A stretch of 5,508 bases of DNA from Actinomycetes bacterium (lineage in GTDB: Bacteria; Actinomycetota; Actinomycetes; S36-B12; GCA-2699445), in NCBI GenBank assembly GCA_022600255.1, contig JAHZKU010000300.1, forward strand, positions 1 through 5,508, in the 5' to 3' direction. A program made the position numbers and the translations under genes. The notes beneath the pieces were generated by a model. The model was not told the DNA's origin and ran no database searches. It worked only from the letters and a program-made list of their open reading frames with translations. Below, in pieces: positions 5,118 to 5,508 of this stretch. Numbering within the stretch: the first letter of the stretch is position 1; every line of letters starts with the position of its first letter.

Positions 5118-5508
5118 ATGAGCCGTGCAGTCGGCATTGACTTGGGAACAACAAACTCCGTTGTTGCCGTCCTAGAGGGTGGCGAACCCACCGTCATCAC
5201 AAACTCCGAAGGAGGCCGCACGACGCCGTCGGTCGTGGCCTTCGCGAAGAACGGGGAAGTCCTCGTGGGCGAGGTGGCCAAGCGCCAAGCCGTTCAGAAC
5301 TCGGATCGCACGATCCGCTCCGTCAAGCGTCACGTCGGCACCAACTGGGATGTTGACATTGACGGCAAGAAGTACACCGCGCAAGAGATCAGCTCACGTA
5401 CGTTACAGAAGTTGAAGCGCGATGCTGAGGCCTATCTAGGTGACACTGTCGGTGATGCCGTCATCACGGTTCCCGCGTACTTCAACGATGCCCAGCGGCA
5501 GGCAACCA
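5118..5508 (+). CDS. dnaK: Molecular chaperone DnaK (Hsp70), N-terminal 130 residues (cut by window edge)
   Basis: ATP-dependent Hsp70 chaperone that binds unfolded polypeptides in the cytoplasm, working with DnaJ and GrpE. GGAGG at 5108-5112 lies 5 nt before the ATG. The visible part is the start of the nucleotide-binding domain: the phosphate-binding loop GIDLGTTNSVVAV (residues 6-18), NSEGGRTTPSVVAF (29-42), VGEVAKRQAV (50-59), IRSVKRHVG (66-74) and VITVPAYFNDAQRQAT (115-130). Between KRHVG and the ISSRTLQKLK helix the chain is short, lacking the roughly 23-residue insert of E. coli-type DnaK, as expected for Gram-positives. A HAIR-like operator and promoter precede it. In actinobacteria grpE, dnaJ and hspR usually follow; that part is outside the window. 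The remaining 480 or so residues are not visible. Confidence 0.98.
   Translation, partial: MSRAVGIDLGTTNSVVAVLEGGEPTVITNSEGGRTTPSVVAFAKNGEVLVGEVAKRQAVQNSDRTIRSVKRHVGTNWDVDIDGKKYTAQEISSRTLQKLKRDAEAYLGDTVGDAVITVPAYFNDAQRQAT

Overview
The window looks like chromosomal DNA of an actinobacterium (Actinomycetota). DnaK lacks the roughly 23-residue N-terminal insert of Gram-negative homologues, and a HAIR-type operator (the HspR binding site of Streptomyces and Mycobacterium) lies upstream of it. The large membrane/iron-sulfur protein beside dnaK is of the mycobacterial Rv0338c type. GTG and TTG starts are also used. The assignment rests on recalled family features, not on a search.

Layout, left to right. 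(1) 1-131, minus strand: the N-terminus of a sulfotransferase-like P-loop protein, cut by the window edge. (2) 132-373: divergent intergenic region. (3) 374-1983, plus strand: a two-gene operon for an ABC-2 polysaccharide exporter, with permease (Wzm/RfbD type) and ATPase (Wzt/RfbE type) overlapping by four bases (TTGA). (4) 1982-2455: a 474-bp decayed insertion-sequence remnant with perfect 13-bp terminal inverted repeats, containing the C-terminal end of a DDE transposase interrupted by a stop. Its left terminus overlaps the ATPase stop codon. (5) 2529-4764, minus strand: a fused heme-membrane/Fe-S/CCG-domain oxidoreductase, broken by a single-base frameshift at about 3978. (6) 4765-5117: divergent regulatory region with a HAIR-like inverted repeat and a probable dnaK promoter. 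(7) 5118-5508, plus strand: the start of dnaK, cut by the window edge.

The left third looks like the end of a surface-polysaccharide locus (polymer export plus a possible sulfate or other transfer enzyme). The right part is a conserved core region joining a respiratory-type redox protein to the heat-shock operon. The IS remnant sits at the junction of these blocks, between convergent genes. I found no convincing new biological system. The observations most worth checking are the frameshift in an otherwise intact redox gene, the IS remnant, and the extended HspR-like operator.
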